This document shows, one piece after another, positions 35,631-43,909 of a stretch of DNA of 64,000 nucleotides. The notes under the pieces were generated by a model, which saw only the letters and a list, made by a program, of their open reading frames with translations, had not been told where the DNA came from and did no database searches. The stretch comes from Zhihengliuella flava (lineage in GTDB: Bacteria; Actinomycetota; Actinomycetes; Actinomycetales; Micrococcaceae). Position numbers and translations under genes: made by a program. Location: the NCBI RefSeq assembly GCF_015751895.1, contig NZ_JADOTZ010000001.1:806001-870000 (forward strand), in the 5' to 3' direction. Position 1 is the first letter of the stretch. Each line of letters opens with the position of its first letter.

Positions 35631-36828
35631 CGATTCTCTCTTCAGGTGAACGCACGGGGCGAGGGGGCAGGGGCGGTTCTTCGCCGTCGACGTCGGGTGG
35701 AGCGGGCATGGGCGGCCCGCTGGGCACCAAATCCGGATCGTGCTCCCACTGACGGTGGGCCACGTATTTGACCATGGTGTTGGCGATGGCCATGACCGGC
35801 ACGGCGAAGAGTGCGCCGGCGATGCCCGCGACCATGGTGCCTCCAGCAACCGCCACGACGACGGCGAGAGGGTGCAGGCTGACGGCCTTCCCCATGACCA
35901 GCGGCTGCAAGATGTGGGATTCGGCCTGCTGCACCGCAAGGACCACGATCAACATGATCAGCGCATTGACCCATCCGTTGGCCACGAGGGCCAGCAAGAC
36001 GGCCACGGTGCCGGTGACCAGCGCGCCGAGAATGGGGATAAAGGAACCGAGGAACACCAGCACGCCCAGCGGCAGCGCCAAAGGCACGCCCAGGATGAAG
36101 GCGCCCAATCCAATACCCACGGCGTCAACAAACGCGACGAAGAGCTGGACGCGGACGTAGTTGACGAGGCTCCTCCAGCCCCGGCGCCCGGCGCCATCCA
36201 TCGGTGCCCGGGCCCGCGTTGGAGCCAGGCGCACCACGAACGCCCAGATGCGCCGGCCCTCGAGGAGGAAAAAGATCAGGGCAAACAAGGCCAGCAATGT
36301 GCCGGCCGCCAAGTGGCCGAGCGCCGATCCCCACGAGAGCGCTTCGGAAAGAATCTCCGAACTGTTCTGGCGTAATTGCTGCAGGGCCTCGTCGATCAGC
36401 GAGGTGACGTCATCGTTGCTCATGTTCAGCGGGCCGGAGAAGACCCACTGCTCCACGGTTTCCAACCCGTCCATGGCTTGCGTCCACAACGGCTCGAATC
36501 CACGGGCCATGGTCCGGCCCACCACCGTCACCAGCGCTCCGAGCAGACCGAGGAAGGTGATCAGCGTGAGCCCGACCGCGAGGCCGGCGGGCATCTTCAG
36601 GCGCCGCAGCCACGCCACAATCGGGCTAAGCAATCCGGAGAGGAGCGCGGCGATCATGAGCGGGATAACCAAGAGGGACACATAGCTCAGCAGCCACACC
36701 AGCAGGCCCGTCGTCCCGAGGATGACGGCCACCCGCCAGGCCCACGCCGCGGCCACGCGCACCCCGAAGGAGACCGATTCGGAGGCGTCCCGGGCGGGTC
36801 CGCCGTCCTCGCCCGGCGTTACAGCCAC
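35623..36828 (-). CDS. AI-2E family transporter
   Basis: About 401 aa polytopic membrane protein of the AI-2E/UPF0118 (PerM) exporter family. Seven to eight helices; LGVLVFLGSFIPILGALVTGTVAVLLAL is the conserved late region, followed by QQAESHILQPLVMGKAVSLHPLAVV. The substrate is unknown; family members move autoinducer-2, Na+/H+ or other solutes. GTG 36828 is chosen for the GGGGGA site 7 nt upstream, and it overlaps the epimerase stop by 10 bp. The hydrophilic tail is rich in Pro. The epimerase, transporter and ilvA genes form one coupled unit. Confidence 0.88.
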   Translation of the reverse strand: MAVTPGEDGGPARDASESVSFGVRVAAAWAWRVAVILGTTGLLVWLLSYVSLLVIPLMIAALLSGLLSPIVAWLRRLKMPAGLAVGLTLITFLGLLGALVTVVGRTMARGFEPLWTQAMDGLETVEQWVFSGPLNMSNDDVTSLIDEALQQLRQNSSEILSEALSWGSALGHLAAGTLLALFALIFFLLEGRRIWAFVVRLAPTRARAPMDGAGRRGWRSLVNYVRVQLFVAFVDAVGIGLGAFILGVPLALPLGVLVFLGSFIPILGALVTGTVAVLLALVANGWVNALIMLIVVLAVQQAESHILQPLVMGKAVSLHPLAVVVAVAGGTMVAGIAGALFAVPVMAIANTMVKYVAHRQWEHDPDLVPSGPPMPAPPDVDGEEPPLPPRPVRSPEERIDD

Positions 36829-37766
36829 GAAGTGATCCCCCAGCGCGCCACCAGCTCTTCGCCGGGCGCGAGCCACGTGAGGCCCTCGCCGGTGTTGAAG
36901 GTATTGGCCGGTGCCGTCATCGGCTCGAGGGCGACCACGGCGTCCCGGCCCGGGAACTGGTCCGTGATGAACACGTGGACGTAGGGACACGTGGCGTCGG
37001 CCCAGAGTTCGACGCCGCGGCCATCCGGGGCATCGAGGCGGTGATGATAGCGGCCGTCGCCGGCGAGCTCGAGCCCGCCGAACGCGGTGTCCGTCCGGAA
37101 CCCCTCGAGGGGGCGGCCGGCCCGGAAGTTCATGTCTCCGGCCGCCTCCCGGGTGCCCACGGGAATCATGTTCTCGTCCACGGGCAGGTACGTTTCCGCC
37201 GTCGTCGTCAAGGTCAGGTGGTCGGTGGGGACGTCCCCCACCCGCAGGAACGGATGTGCGCCGAGTGCGGCGGGGGCCGAGCCGCCGTCGACCGCGCCGT
37301 GGTGGACGAGTCGCTGCGTCACCGAGAGCTGGCCGTCGTCATCGAGCTCGTAGGCGGCCACGTGCGTCATGCGGTAGCCGTACCCATGCTGCGGGAAGAT
37401 CTCCGCGGCGAGCACCACACGCTCCTCCGTGTGCTCCAGCGCCCGGTAGGCGGTGTTGCGCAGGAGGCCGTGAATCGCATTGCCGGTGGCCGGTTCGGTG
37501 ACGTCGAGCTGCTGGGTCACGCCGTCGTGCTCCCAGCGGGCGTCCGCCACGCGATTCGGCCAGGGGGCCAGCAGGATGCCGGAGGCGAAGGGCGGGGTGG
37601 CGTCAGCGTCAAAGGTTTCGACGAGGTCCACGCCGTGGCGCCGATAGACGCGCAACGCGGCCGCGAGGGCGGCAATGGTGGCCTCCGCACCGCCCGCGCG
37701 GAGCGTGAACTGTTCGCCGGAGAAGTAGTGGGACAGGCCGGGCTGATCAGGGTGACGCGCGTTCAT
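36819..37766 (-). CDS. Aldose 1-epimerase family protein
   Basis: 315 aa beta-sandwich epimerase related to galactose mutarotase. FASGILLAPWPNRVADARWEHDG and NAIHGLLRNTAYRA hold the Asn-Arg and first His region, LGAHPFLRVG the second His, and VVALEPMTAPANTFNTGEGL the catalytic Glu. It resembles the YihR/YeaD-like subgroup; the exact sugar is unknown. It is the first gene of the epimerase-transporter-ilvA unit and starts 6 nt after TACCGT. Confidence 0.9.
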   Translation of the reverse strand: MNARHPDQPGLSHYFSGEQFTLRAGGAEATIAALAAALRVYRRHGVDLVETFDADATPPFASGILLAPWPNRVADARWEHDGVTQQLDVTEPATGNAIHGLLRNTAYRALEHTEERVVLAAEIFPQHGYGYRMTHVAAYELDDDGQLSVTQRLVHHGAVDGGSAPAALGAHPFLRVGDVPTDHLTLTTTAETYLPVDENMIPVGTREAAGDMNFRAGRPLEGFRTDTAFGGLELAGDGRYHHRLDAPDGRGVELWADATCPYVHVFITDQFPGRDAVVALEPMTAPANTFNTGEGLTWLAPGEELVARWGITSWL

Positions 37767-37772
37767 GGCTCC

Positions 37773-37778
37773 ACGGTA
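37773..37778 (-). promoter_or_regulatory. -10 element of the epimerase gene (leaderless)
   Basis: TACCGT on the minus strand, 6 nt before ATG 37766. Confidence 0.45.
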
Positions 37779-37896
37779 GCGCCCCGGGGCCAGCCGTGCG
37801 CAGTGCGTGACGGTTCTGGGTCAAACGTGCTAGGAATTCGTGCAGCCACTGGTCAGTTTGTCGCCCTTTTGCGCAGCAAGAGATGCAGGATGTAGA

Positions 37897-37938
37897 ACGA
37901 CGGCGGCGCCCCACCATTCGGTGAGGCGCCGCCGTCGT
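37897..37938 (-). terminator. Terminator hairpin after the Bax inhibitor-1 gene
   Basis: 19-bp stem with one mismatch (37897-37915 with 37920-37938) and 4-nt loop, 16 bp past the stop codon. Confidence 0.8.
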
Positions 37939-37954
37939 GCTGGTGCGGTGGAGG

Positions 37955-38788
37955 CTACTCGTCGCCGCGCAAGATCGCGATGATCCGGAGGATCTCGACG
38001 TAGAGCCACACCATGGTGACCGTCAGGCCAAACGCTGCGGTCCAGGAGTACTTGGCCGGAGCGCCCTGCTCCACGCCCTGCTGAACGGAGGTGAAGTCCA
38101 GCACCAGCGCGTAGGTGGCCAGCAGCACGGCCAGAGCGCCGATTGCGAGGCCGATCCAGCCGCTGCGCAGGCCGAACATGCTGTCGGTGACGCCAAAGAG
38201 CATCAGGCCCAAGTTCACCAGCGAGAAGACCGCGTAGGCGGCCATCGCGATCATGAACATCTTGGTCATCTTGGGGGTCGCACGGTACTTACCCGAGCGG
38301 TACAGCACCAGAGTCACGGCAAAGACGGAGAGGGTCGCAATGACCGCCTGCACGGCAATGCCGGGGTACATCCCTTCCAGCACACCGGACAAACCACCGA
38401 TGAACAGGCCCTCCGCCAGCGCGTAGAGCATGATGAGGACCGGCGATGGTTCCTTCTTGAAGGCGTTGACTAGGCCGAGAACAAGTCCCGCGATGAGGCC
38501 GATCATCATCAGGCCGGGCAGCTGCCACCCGACGACGGCACCGGCCAGAATGCCGATGAAGCACAGGACCGTCTTGTTGATGACGTCGCCATAGGTCATG
38601 CGGCCCGTCTGGGCCGGACCGGCCGACGGCTGCGTGTACATCTGCTGCAGCTGCTCCGGGCTCAGCGTCTGGCCCTGCTGCCGCGGATCGACCGCGACGC
38701 CGCCAGCCGGGCTGTGACCGTTCTGCGCCGCACCTGTCTGCTCGCGGAAGTTCCGCGAGTTGAAGACCGGGTTTCCACCGAGTGCCAT
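37955..38788 (-). CDS. Bax inhibitor-1/YccA family membrane protein
   Basis: About 277 aa with seven transmembrane helices (from VINKTVLCFIGILAGAVVGW to LTVTMVWLYVEILRIIAIL). The long N-terminal region (about 65 residues, Gln/Gly/Pro-rich) is cytoplasmic and typical of the actinobacterial form. ALAEGLFIGGLSGVLEGMYPGI matches the family core. The bacterial BsYetJ relative is a pH-sensitive calcium leak channel; the role here is inferred only. ATG 38788 has a GAGGAG site 7 nt upstream. Its own terminator lies directly downstream. Confidence 0.92.
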   Translation of the reverse strand: MALGGNPVFNSRNFREQTGAAQNGHSPAGGVAVDPRQQGQTLSPEQLQQMYTQPSAGPAQTGRMTYGDVINKTVLCFIGILAGAVVGWQLPGLMMIGLIAGLVLGLVNAFKKEPSPVLIMLYALAEGLFIGGLSGVLEGMYPGIAVQAVIATLSVFAVTLVLYRSGKYRATPKMTKMFMIAMAAYAVFSLVNLGLMLFGVTDSMFGLRSGWIGLAIGALAVLLATYALVLDFTSVQQGVEQGAPAKYSWTAAFGLTVTMVWLYVEILRIIAILRGDE

Positions 38789-38884
38789 GGATGTGCTCCT
38801 CACTAAAGTTCTCTGGCTACGAGCTTACCGGGTATAACGCACATCTGGGCCACAAAGTTCCCGTCGTCACCTGCTGTTAACGCA

Positions 38885-38916
38885 GCGATCCCCGCGCCGA
38901 CAGGCGCGGGGATCGC
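38885..38916 (-). terminator. Terminator hairpin after the tRNA
   Basis: Perfect 14-bp stem (38885-38898 with 38903-38916) with GACA loop, 21 bp past the tRNA 3' end. Confidence 0.75.
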
Positions 38917-38936
38917 GATCGGGTCACCCGTGCGGG

Positions 38937-39010
38937 TACCCCCAGTGGGACTCGAACCCACAACACAGAGATTTTAAGTCTCCTGCCTCTGCCGATTGGG
39001 CTATGGGGGC
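38937..39010 (-). tRNA. tRNA with UAA anticodon (nominally Leu) but short variable loop
   Basis: 74 nt, CCA not encoded. The cloverleaf is: acceptor GCCCCCA/TGGGGGT (first pair G-T), a 3-bp D stem, anticodon stem GGAGA/TCTCT with loop CTTAAAA (anticodon UAA), a 5-nt variable loop GTGTT, T arm GTGGG-TTCGAGT-CCCAC, and discriminator A73. The anticodon reads UUA, so the standard call is tRNA-Leu. Bacterial tRNA-Leu normally has a long variable arm (class II), which is absent here, so amino-acid identity is not certain. Confidence 0.85.
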
Positions 39011-39018
39011 GCCCCTCA

Positions 39019-39024
39019 AGTGTA
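39019..39024 (-). promoter_or_regulatory. Possible tRNA promoter -10
   Basis: TACACT on the minus strand, 8 nt before the mature tRNA 5' end, just inside the gap after ndh. No clear -35; read-through from ndh is the alternative. Confidence 0.35.
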
Positions 39025-39030
39025 CTCAGG

Positions 39031-40473
39031 TCAGGCGCTTGCTCCGGCCTTCTGCGACGACTTTGCGTCAGATCCCTGAGCGTCGCCCTTCTTCTCTTCG
39101 GGCTTCGGCTTCGGCGTGGCCGCATCGACGAACGCGCTACGCGGTTCCTCGAGGTCATACACCGGAGTGATATCGCGGCCCCACACGAACGAACCGATCC
39201 AGCCGCCGATCACGCGGGCCTTGCGCTCGAAGGTCGGCATGGCCATACCGTGGTAACCGCGGTGAGCCAGCCACGCCAGTCCGCCCTTCATCTTGATGCC
39301 CATCACCTTGGCGACACCCTTCCAGGTACCAAAGCCGGCCACGGCACCCAGGTTCTTGTGAACATAGGGGGTGACGGTGCCGACGCCGTAGCGGTGGGCG
39401 TAAATGTTCTTCGCCAGCAGCTTGGCCTGGCGCACGGCGTGCTGGGCATTCGGCACGCAGGTGCCGTCCGGCAATCCGCCCGTGACGTCCGGGACCGCGG
39501 AGACGTCGCCGGCCGCCCAAGCGCCCTCGACGACCTCGGTACGGTCCTCGTTCATGATGCGCAGGTCCTGTCCGGTGACGATCCGGCCGCGCGGCTCGAG
39601 CGCGAAGTCCGTGGAACGCACCATGGGGTTCGCCATCACGCCGGCGGTCCACAAGAGGGTGTCCGCACCGAAGGAACCGGCCGAAGACTTGTCGGTCATA
39701 TCCGTCAGCTCGAGGACGCCGTCCTCAGCCTTGGCCAGCGAGGTGTTCAGCAGGACCTCGATACCGCGGGAACGCATGTGGGCGACGACCCACTCGGCCT
39801 GCTCCTCGGTGACCTCCGGCATGATCCGGCCCATGGCCTCGACGAGCTTGAAGCGGATCTCGTCCTGCTCCACACGCTCGTTCTTCTTCACCGCGCTGCG
39901 GACCATGTCCTCAAGTTCGGTGATGGCCTCGATGCCGGCGAATCCGCCGCCAACGACGACGAAGGTCAGGGCCGCTTCACGCTCGGGTCCGGCGGGCAAC
40001 AGCGAGGCCGTCTCGATGCGCTCAAGCACCTTGTTGCGCAGCGCCACGGCCTCCTCGATGGTCTTCAGGCCGATGCCCGCCTCGGCCAAGCCGGGGATCG
40101 GGAAGGTTCGCGTCACCGCGCCGGCGGCCATGACGACGTCCTGATACGTCAGCTCGAACGGCTCGCCCTCGGCGGGCACGACGACGGCCTTACGGTTGGC
40201 GTGGTCCACGGCGGTGACGCGGCCGGTCACCAACTCGGCGTCAGGCAAGTGGGTCCGGTGAGAGACGATGGCGTGACGGGCCTCGATCTGGCCGCCGGCC
40301 ACCTCCGGCAAGAAGGGCTGGTAGGTCATGTAGGGCAGCGGGTCGACGACGGTCACGATGCCGCCGTGGGCCTTAACCTTTTTCTGCAGGTTCTTCGCGA
40401 CGTAGAGGCCGACGTAGCCACCGCCGACAACCAGAATGCGCGGACGGTCCGAGAGCTGGGGAGTGTTAGGCAT
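39031..40473 (-). CDS. ndh: Type II NADH dehydrogenase (NDH-2)
   Basis: Single-subunit, non-proton-pumping NADH:quinone oxidoreductase at the inner membrane face. 480 aa. Two Rossmann motifs are clear: FAD site ILVVGGGYVGLYVA (about residues 13-26) and NADH site FVVVGGGFAGIE (about 171-182); WAAGDVSAVPD is the second FAD contact. The C-terminal GGLAWLAHRGYHGMAMPTFERK region holds the amphipathic membrane-binding part, and the last 30 residues are a Lys/Pro/Ala tail. It has a near-consensus promoter and is leaderless. Confidence 0.94.
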   Translation of the reverse strand: MPNTPQLSDRPRILVVGGGYVGLYVAKNLQKKVKAHGGIVTVVDPLPYMTYQPFLPEVAGGQIEARHAIVSHRTHLPDAELVTGRVTAVDHANRKAVVVPAEGEPFELTYQDVVMAAGAVTRTFPIPGLAEAGIGLKTIEEAVALRNKVLERIETASLLPAGPEREAALTFVVVGGGFAGIEAITELEDMVRSAVKKNERVEQDEIRFKLVEAMGRIMPEVTEEQAEWVVAHMRSRGIEVLLNTSLAKAEDGVLELTDMTDKSSAGSFGADTLLWTAGVMANPMVRSTDFALEPRGRIVTGQDLRIMNEDRTEVVEGAWAAGDVSAVPDVTGGLPDGTCVPNAQHAVRQAKLLAKNIYAHRYGVGTVTPYVHKNLGAVAGFGTWKGVAKVMGIKMKGGLAWLAHRGYHGMAMPTFERKARVIGGWIGSFVWGRDITPVYDLEEPRSAFVDAATPKPKPEEKKGDAQGSDAKSSQKAGASA

Positions 40474-40479
40474 GACTCC

Positions 40480-40508
40480 AGCATAGACCGAATCGGCTGG
40501 TTTGTGAA
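40480..40508 (-). promoter_or_regulatory. ndh promoter (leaderless)
   Basis: Minus strand: -35 TTCACA (40508-40503), 17-bp spacer, -10 TATGCT (40485-40480), 6 nt before ATG 40473. The best complete promoter of the leaderless set. Confidence 0.65.
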
Positions 40509-40527
40509 AACATTCACTAGCTGGTCA

Positions 40528-40545
40528 AGGGGCCGACCAGCCCCT
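40528..40545 (-). terminator. Short hairpin after the subtilase gene
   Basis: 6-bp stem AGGGGC/GCCCCT with 6-nt loop, 13 bp past the stop. Weak, but positioned to end the subtilase unit before the ndh promoter. Confidence 0.4.
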
Positions 40546-40558
40546 GCAGGCTCCGCCC

Positions 40559-42061
40559 CTAGCCGCGCTTCTCCGGTAAATCGTCAAAGGGGTCATGCCC
40601 GCGGCCCGTCGTCCACTCGTTGCCCGCGATGGTGCCCTCTTGGACCTGCTCCCCTAAGGCCGCGCGGCGGGTGGCGCGCACTCGCCACAGACCGAGTGCT
40701 GCGACGAGGAGCAGGGCGAGGGCGGAGGCCCCCAACGTCACGGGCCCGACGACGGCGCCGCGCTCGGGCGGCTCAACGGCCGCCGGCGCCGCGATCGGTT
40801 CCACCGTCGACTCGGCGTCCATGCTCGGTGCGGGCTCGCTGGGTTCCGGCTGCGTCTCACCCCGGCGGTGCACCCGGATCCACTCGGAGATCGTGCCCAG
40901 CGGGTTGGTCTCTACCGGGTCAACGTCGGCGGTCAACGCCGCCTCGGCGTCCAGAATGCCGTACCCGTAGAGGTTGTCGAAGCCCGGCTCCCCCGCGTCT
41001 TCGGCAGTCTTCAGGATGCGATTGATGACATTCTCCGCCGACAAATCGGGTTCGGCGGAGCGAATCAGGGCGGCCACGCCGGCCACCAGCGGGGCAGCAC
41101 CGGAAGATCCTGACCATCCGGCGTACCCGCCACCGGGCAAGCCGCCGACGAGCGGGTCCGCAGGGGCCGCCACGCCAATGGTGATGCCCTGGGTCGAGGC
41201 ATCCCAGCTGGCTTGGCGCTCTCGGTCGACGCCGGCGACCGTCAGGACGCCGGGAATGGTGGCGGGCGCGCCCACTTGCGTCATCCCACCGGCGCGGTTG
41301 CCCGCGGCGGCCACCACGACGACGTCGTTCTCCTCGGCGTAGAGAAACGCCTCATCCCACGACGTAGGCCACGCCGTACTGGTGGAGCCCATGGACAGAT
41401 TGATGACTTGGGCGCCTTGATCCACGGCCCACCGCACCGCGTTGGGGATCTGCTCCTCGATGCTCACGCCCGCCGGGTTTTGCCCTCCGAGCCACACCGA
41501 CGCGGTCAGCAGTTCGGCCTCAGGGGCCACCCCGATCATTCCGTCGTCGCCGGGACCCGGCTCCGGGATCTCGATTGGCTCCGGCTCTTCGGGCGGTTCC
41601 TCCCCCTCTTCCTCGGCGCTCTTCTTGGCCCGGTTATAGGCCATCTCCTGCTTGCGCGCGTCCGATTCGGCCTGCTTGATCTCCGCCGTGTTGTTCCCGT
41701 GCCCGGCCAGCATGGTCGCCACGAGCGTCCCGTGTTCGGGCAGCGGGCCGATCGGTTCGGTGCCATCGCTGCTGCCGGCGCCCGAGGAATCGACCCCACC
41801 AATCACTTGCCCCGTGAGATCGGGATGATCAGCGTCCACCCCGGTGTCGATCACGGCCACCTTGACACCCTCGCCACGGCTGACCTCCCAAGCGGCCTCG
41901 ATGCCGAATTCGGAGAGCCAATACTGGTCATCGCGCGGGTGCGCGGCAGTGGCGCCGGGCGCCACGAACACACTGGAGACCATGACCGCAGCCGCGACGG
42001 CGGCCGCCGCCATCAGCCGCGTGAGGCGTCGGGGACGCTGCCTAACGTGGGCCATGCTCAT
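40559..42061 (-). CDS. Membrane-anchored S8 (subtilisin-like) serine peptidase
   Basis: 500 aa exported peptidase, mycosin-like in layout. Signal peptide at about residues 13-40. Catalytic Asp72 (AVIDTGVD), His110 (PEHGTLVATMLAG), oxyanion Asn255 (AAAGN) and Ser320. The Ser motif reads GSSGAAPLVAG instead of the usual GTSxAxPxVAG. Between His and the next core strand is a 50-residue charged insert (about 121-172) with a likely coil and a Glu/Pro-rich run. A C-terminal transmembrane helix (LGASALALLLVAALGLW) precedes a 45-residue cytoplasmic tail. No type VII secretion genes are nearby. ATG 42061 has AGGAG 4 nt upstream. Confidence 0.9.
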   Translation of the reverse strand: MSMAHVRQRPRRLTRLMAAAAVAAAVMVSSVFVAPGATAAHPRDDQYWLSEFGIEAAWEVSRGEGVKVAVIDTGVDADHPDLTGQVIGGVDSSGAGSSDGTEPIGPLPEHGTLVATMLAGHGNNTAEIKQAESDARKQEMAYNRAKKSAEEEGEEPPEEPEPIEIPEPGPGDDGMIGVAPEAELLTASVWLGGQNPAGVSIEEQIPNAVRWAVDQGAQVINLSMGSTSTAWPTSWDEAFLYAEENDVVVVAAAGNRAGGMTQVGAPATIPGVLTVAGVDRERQASWDASTQGITIGVAAPADPLVGGLPGGGYAGWSGSSGAAPLVAGVAALIRSAEPDLSAENVINRILKTAEDAGEPGFDNLYGYGILDAEAALTADVDPVETNPLGTISEWIRVHRRGETQPEPSEPAPSMDAESTVEPIAAPAAVEPPERGAVVGPVTLGASALALLLVAALGLWRVRATRRAALGEQVQEGTIAGNEWTTGRGHDPFDDLPEKRG

Positions 42062-42097
42062 GCTGCTCCTTCCGCGCCGTGACGCCGGGTGGTGCGC

Positions 42098-43054
42098 TCA
42101 GACGCGAGCGGCCACGTTCAGCGCGATTCCGTCGAGGATATCGTGCTCGCTGGTGATCGCCGCGGAGACGCGTGATCCGGTGACCTCTCCTACGTGCGTG
42201 ACGATGGCCCGCCAAATCAGGGCACCGGCCCCGATCACGTCGACCCGCCCGGGGTGCATGAAGGGCAGCAACTCACGACGCTCGCGGCTGAGCTCCAACA
42301 ACTCGGTCGCCGCCGCGCCGACGACGCCGAGCGGGAGTGACGCACCATTGATGCGGTCGGGGAGATACTTCTCGAGGTCGAGAGCGTGGGCCGTGATCGT
42401 GGTGATGGTCCCAGCCACACCGATCACGCGATCAACTTGGGTCAGGTCCACGCTCTGCTGCACCTCGGCGAGGTACTCGGCGACCGTGCTTTCCGCAGCG
42501 GCAATTTGCGCGCTGGTCGGCGGGTCATCGTGCAGGAAGCGCTCGGTGAAGCGCACACAGCCCATGTCGATGCTCTTCGACGCCGTGACGCCGTCTTCGT
42601 CGCCCACGACGAACTCCGTGGATCCGCCGCCGAGGTCCACAACGAGGACCCGCTCACCCGCCCGGGGCGGGTGGACGGAGACGGCGCCAGCAAAGCTGAG
42701 GGCGGCCTCCTCCTCACCCGTAATCACCTCGGGGTCTACGCCGATGCGAGCCCGAACGCCCGCCATGAATTCCTCGCGGTTCTCAGCATCACGGGTGGCA
42801 CTCGTGGCCACGAAGCGGACCGCCGCGGGCCCGACGTGGTGGTGGTTCAGCAGCTGGGCGTACTCGTCGAGCGCGGCGAACGTGCGCTCAAGGGCGGCGT
42901 CGTCGAACCGGCCCGTGGCATCGACGCCCTGGCCCAGCCGGACCACCCGCATCTGGCGCTCCACGTCGAGTAGCCCGGGGGTGCCGTCGTCAGGCACATC
43001 GGCAATGAGTAGGCGGATGGAGTTGGTTCCGCAGTCAATCGCGGCAACGCGCAT
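42098..43054 (-). CDS. ppx: Ppx/GppA family exopolyphosphatase
   Basis: About 318 aa hydrolase of the actin-like ASKHA fold, acting on polyphosphate and/or pppGpp. VAAIDCGTNSIRLLIAD is the first phosphate loop, VLVVDLGGGSTEFV the second, and GVAGTITTITAHAL follows. It is the short form, without the C-terminal HD domain, like mycobacterial Ppx2 (Rv1026), which also follows a DUF501 gene. ATG 43054 has a strong GAGGAGG site; the frame extends 10 codons further without similarity. Confidence 0.93.
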   Translation of the reverse strand: MRVAAIDCGTNSIRLLIADVPDDGTPGLLDVERQMRVVRLGQGVDATGRFDDAALERTFAALDEYAQLLNHHHVGPAAVRFVATSATRDAENREEFMAGVRARIGVDPEVITGEEEAALSFAGAVSVHPPRAGERVLVVDLGGGSTEFVVGDEDGVTASKSIDMGCVRFTERFLHDDPPTSAQIAAAESTVAEYLAEVQQSVDLTQVDRVIGVAGTITTITAHALDLEKYLPDRINGASLPLGVVGAAATELLELSRERRELLPFMHPGRVDVIGAGALIWRAIVTHVGEVTGSRVSAAITSEHDILDGIALNVAARV

Positions 43055-43118
43055 GAGGTCCTCCTCGGTGGATTGCCCGGCCACGCGGGGCGGGCGGGGT
43101 CTAGGGCCGGTGGCTCGG

Positions 43119-43889
43119 TCAAGCAGAGCGCGCCGAGGGGTTCTCCCCCGCGCCGTCCGCTTCCGCGCCCGCCTGGCCTGTGGGACTCGTGTCCCCTGTG
43201 TGGGCGCGGCGACGCGCCTCAGCGCGATCGCGCTTCTTCGCCTCGGCGTCCTGTTGCTCCTGAGTTTTCACGTGGCGGCTGCGGTCACGGCTCGGCGCCT
43301 CGCCGGTCACGTCCCAGGCGCCGTGACAGTAGCACCGGTCCGCGGTCCACCACTCGGCAATTCCCGCGAGAGCCTCGTCGCCCAGGGGGTTCACCCCGGG
43401 ACCAGCCGCCAACGAATGCCCCACCAAAACATGCAGGCACTTGACGCGATGGGGCATGCCGCCGGCGGTCACCCCCGCGATCTCGGGTACCTCGCCGACC
43501 CCGGTCCGGGAACCGATCGCGTCCCGTGCAGCGAGGTAGTCCTCGTGAGCGGCGCGGTACGCGGCGGCCAGCGACTCATCCTCTTCGAGCCGCTGCGTCA
43601 TCTCCGTCATCAGGCCGCCGGCCTCCAGCCGGGACACGGCCGCGGTGATGACGGGGTGGGTCAAATAGAACGTGGTGGGAAACGGAATGCCGGAGCTGAG
43701 CCGCGGCGCCGTCGTCGCCACCAAGGGGTTACCGCACACGCATCGGGCACCGATTTCGACGACGTCACGGACCGGGCGTCCCAGCTGACGGCTCAGCGTG
43801 TCGAGGTCCTCCGGACTCGGCACGCGAGCAGCGGCATCGAGCGACTCGTGGCGTTCGGCGGGGTGGGGGTGCGACGGCTGCTGGGGCAC
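43119..43889 (-). CDS. DUF501 family protein
   Basis: About 256 aa from GTG 43889 (AAGGAG 4 nt upstream). DUF501 core: LGRPVRDVVEIGARCVCGNPLVATTAPRL, PFPTTFYLTHPVITAAVSRLEAGGLM and GGMPHRVKCLHVLVGHSLAAGPGVNPLGDEAL, with CYCHGAWD near the end. The conserved Cys/His residues suggest metal binding, which is inference. The tail of about 55 residues is charged and low-complexity. It lies between ppx and the FtsB-like gene, as in most Actinobacteria; the function is unknown. Confidence 0.9.
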   Translation of the reverse strand: MPQQPSHPHPAERHESLDAAARVPSPEDLDTLSRQLGRPVRDVVEIGARCVCGNPLVATTAPRLSSGIPFPTTFYLTHPVITAAVSRLEAGGLMTEMTQRLEEDESLAAAYRAAHEDYLAARDAIGSRTGVGEVPEIAGVTAGGMPHRVKCLHVLVGHSLAAGPGVNPLGDEALAGIAEWWTADRCYCHGAWDVTGEAPSRDRSRHVKTQEQQDAEAKKRDRAEARRRAHTGDTSPTGQAGAEADGAGENPSARSA

Positions 43890-43909
43890 GTCTCTCCTTG
43901 CTCGTTGGG

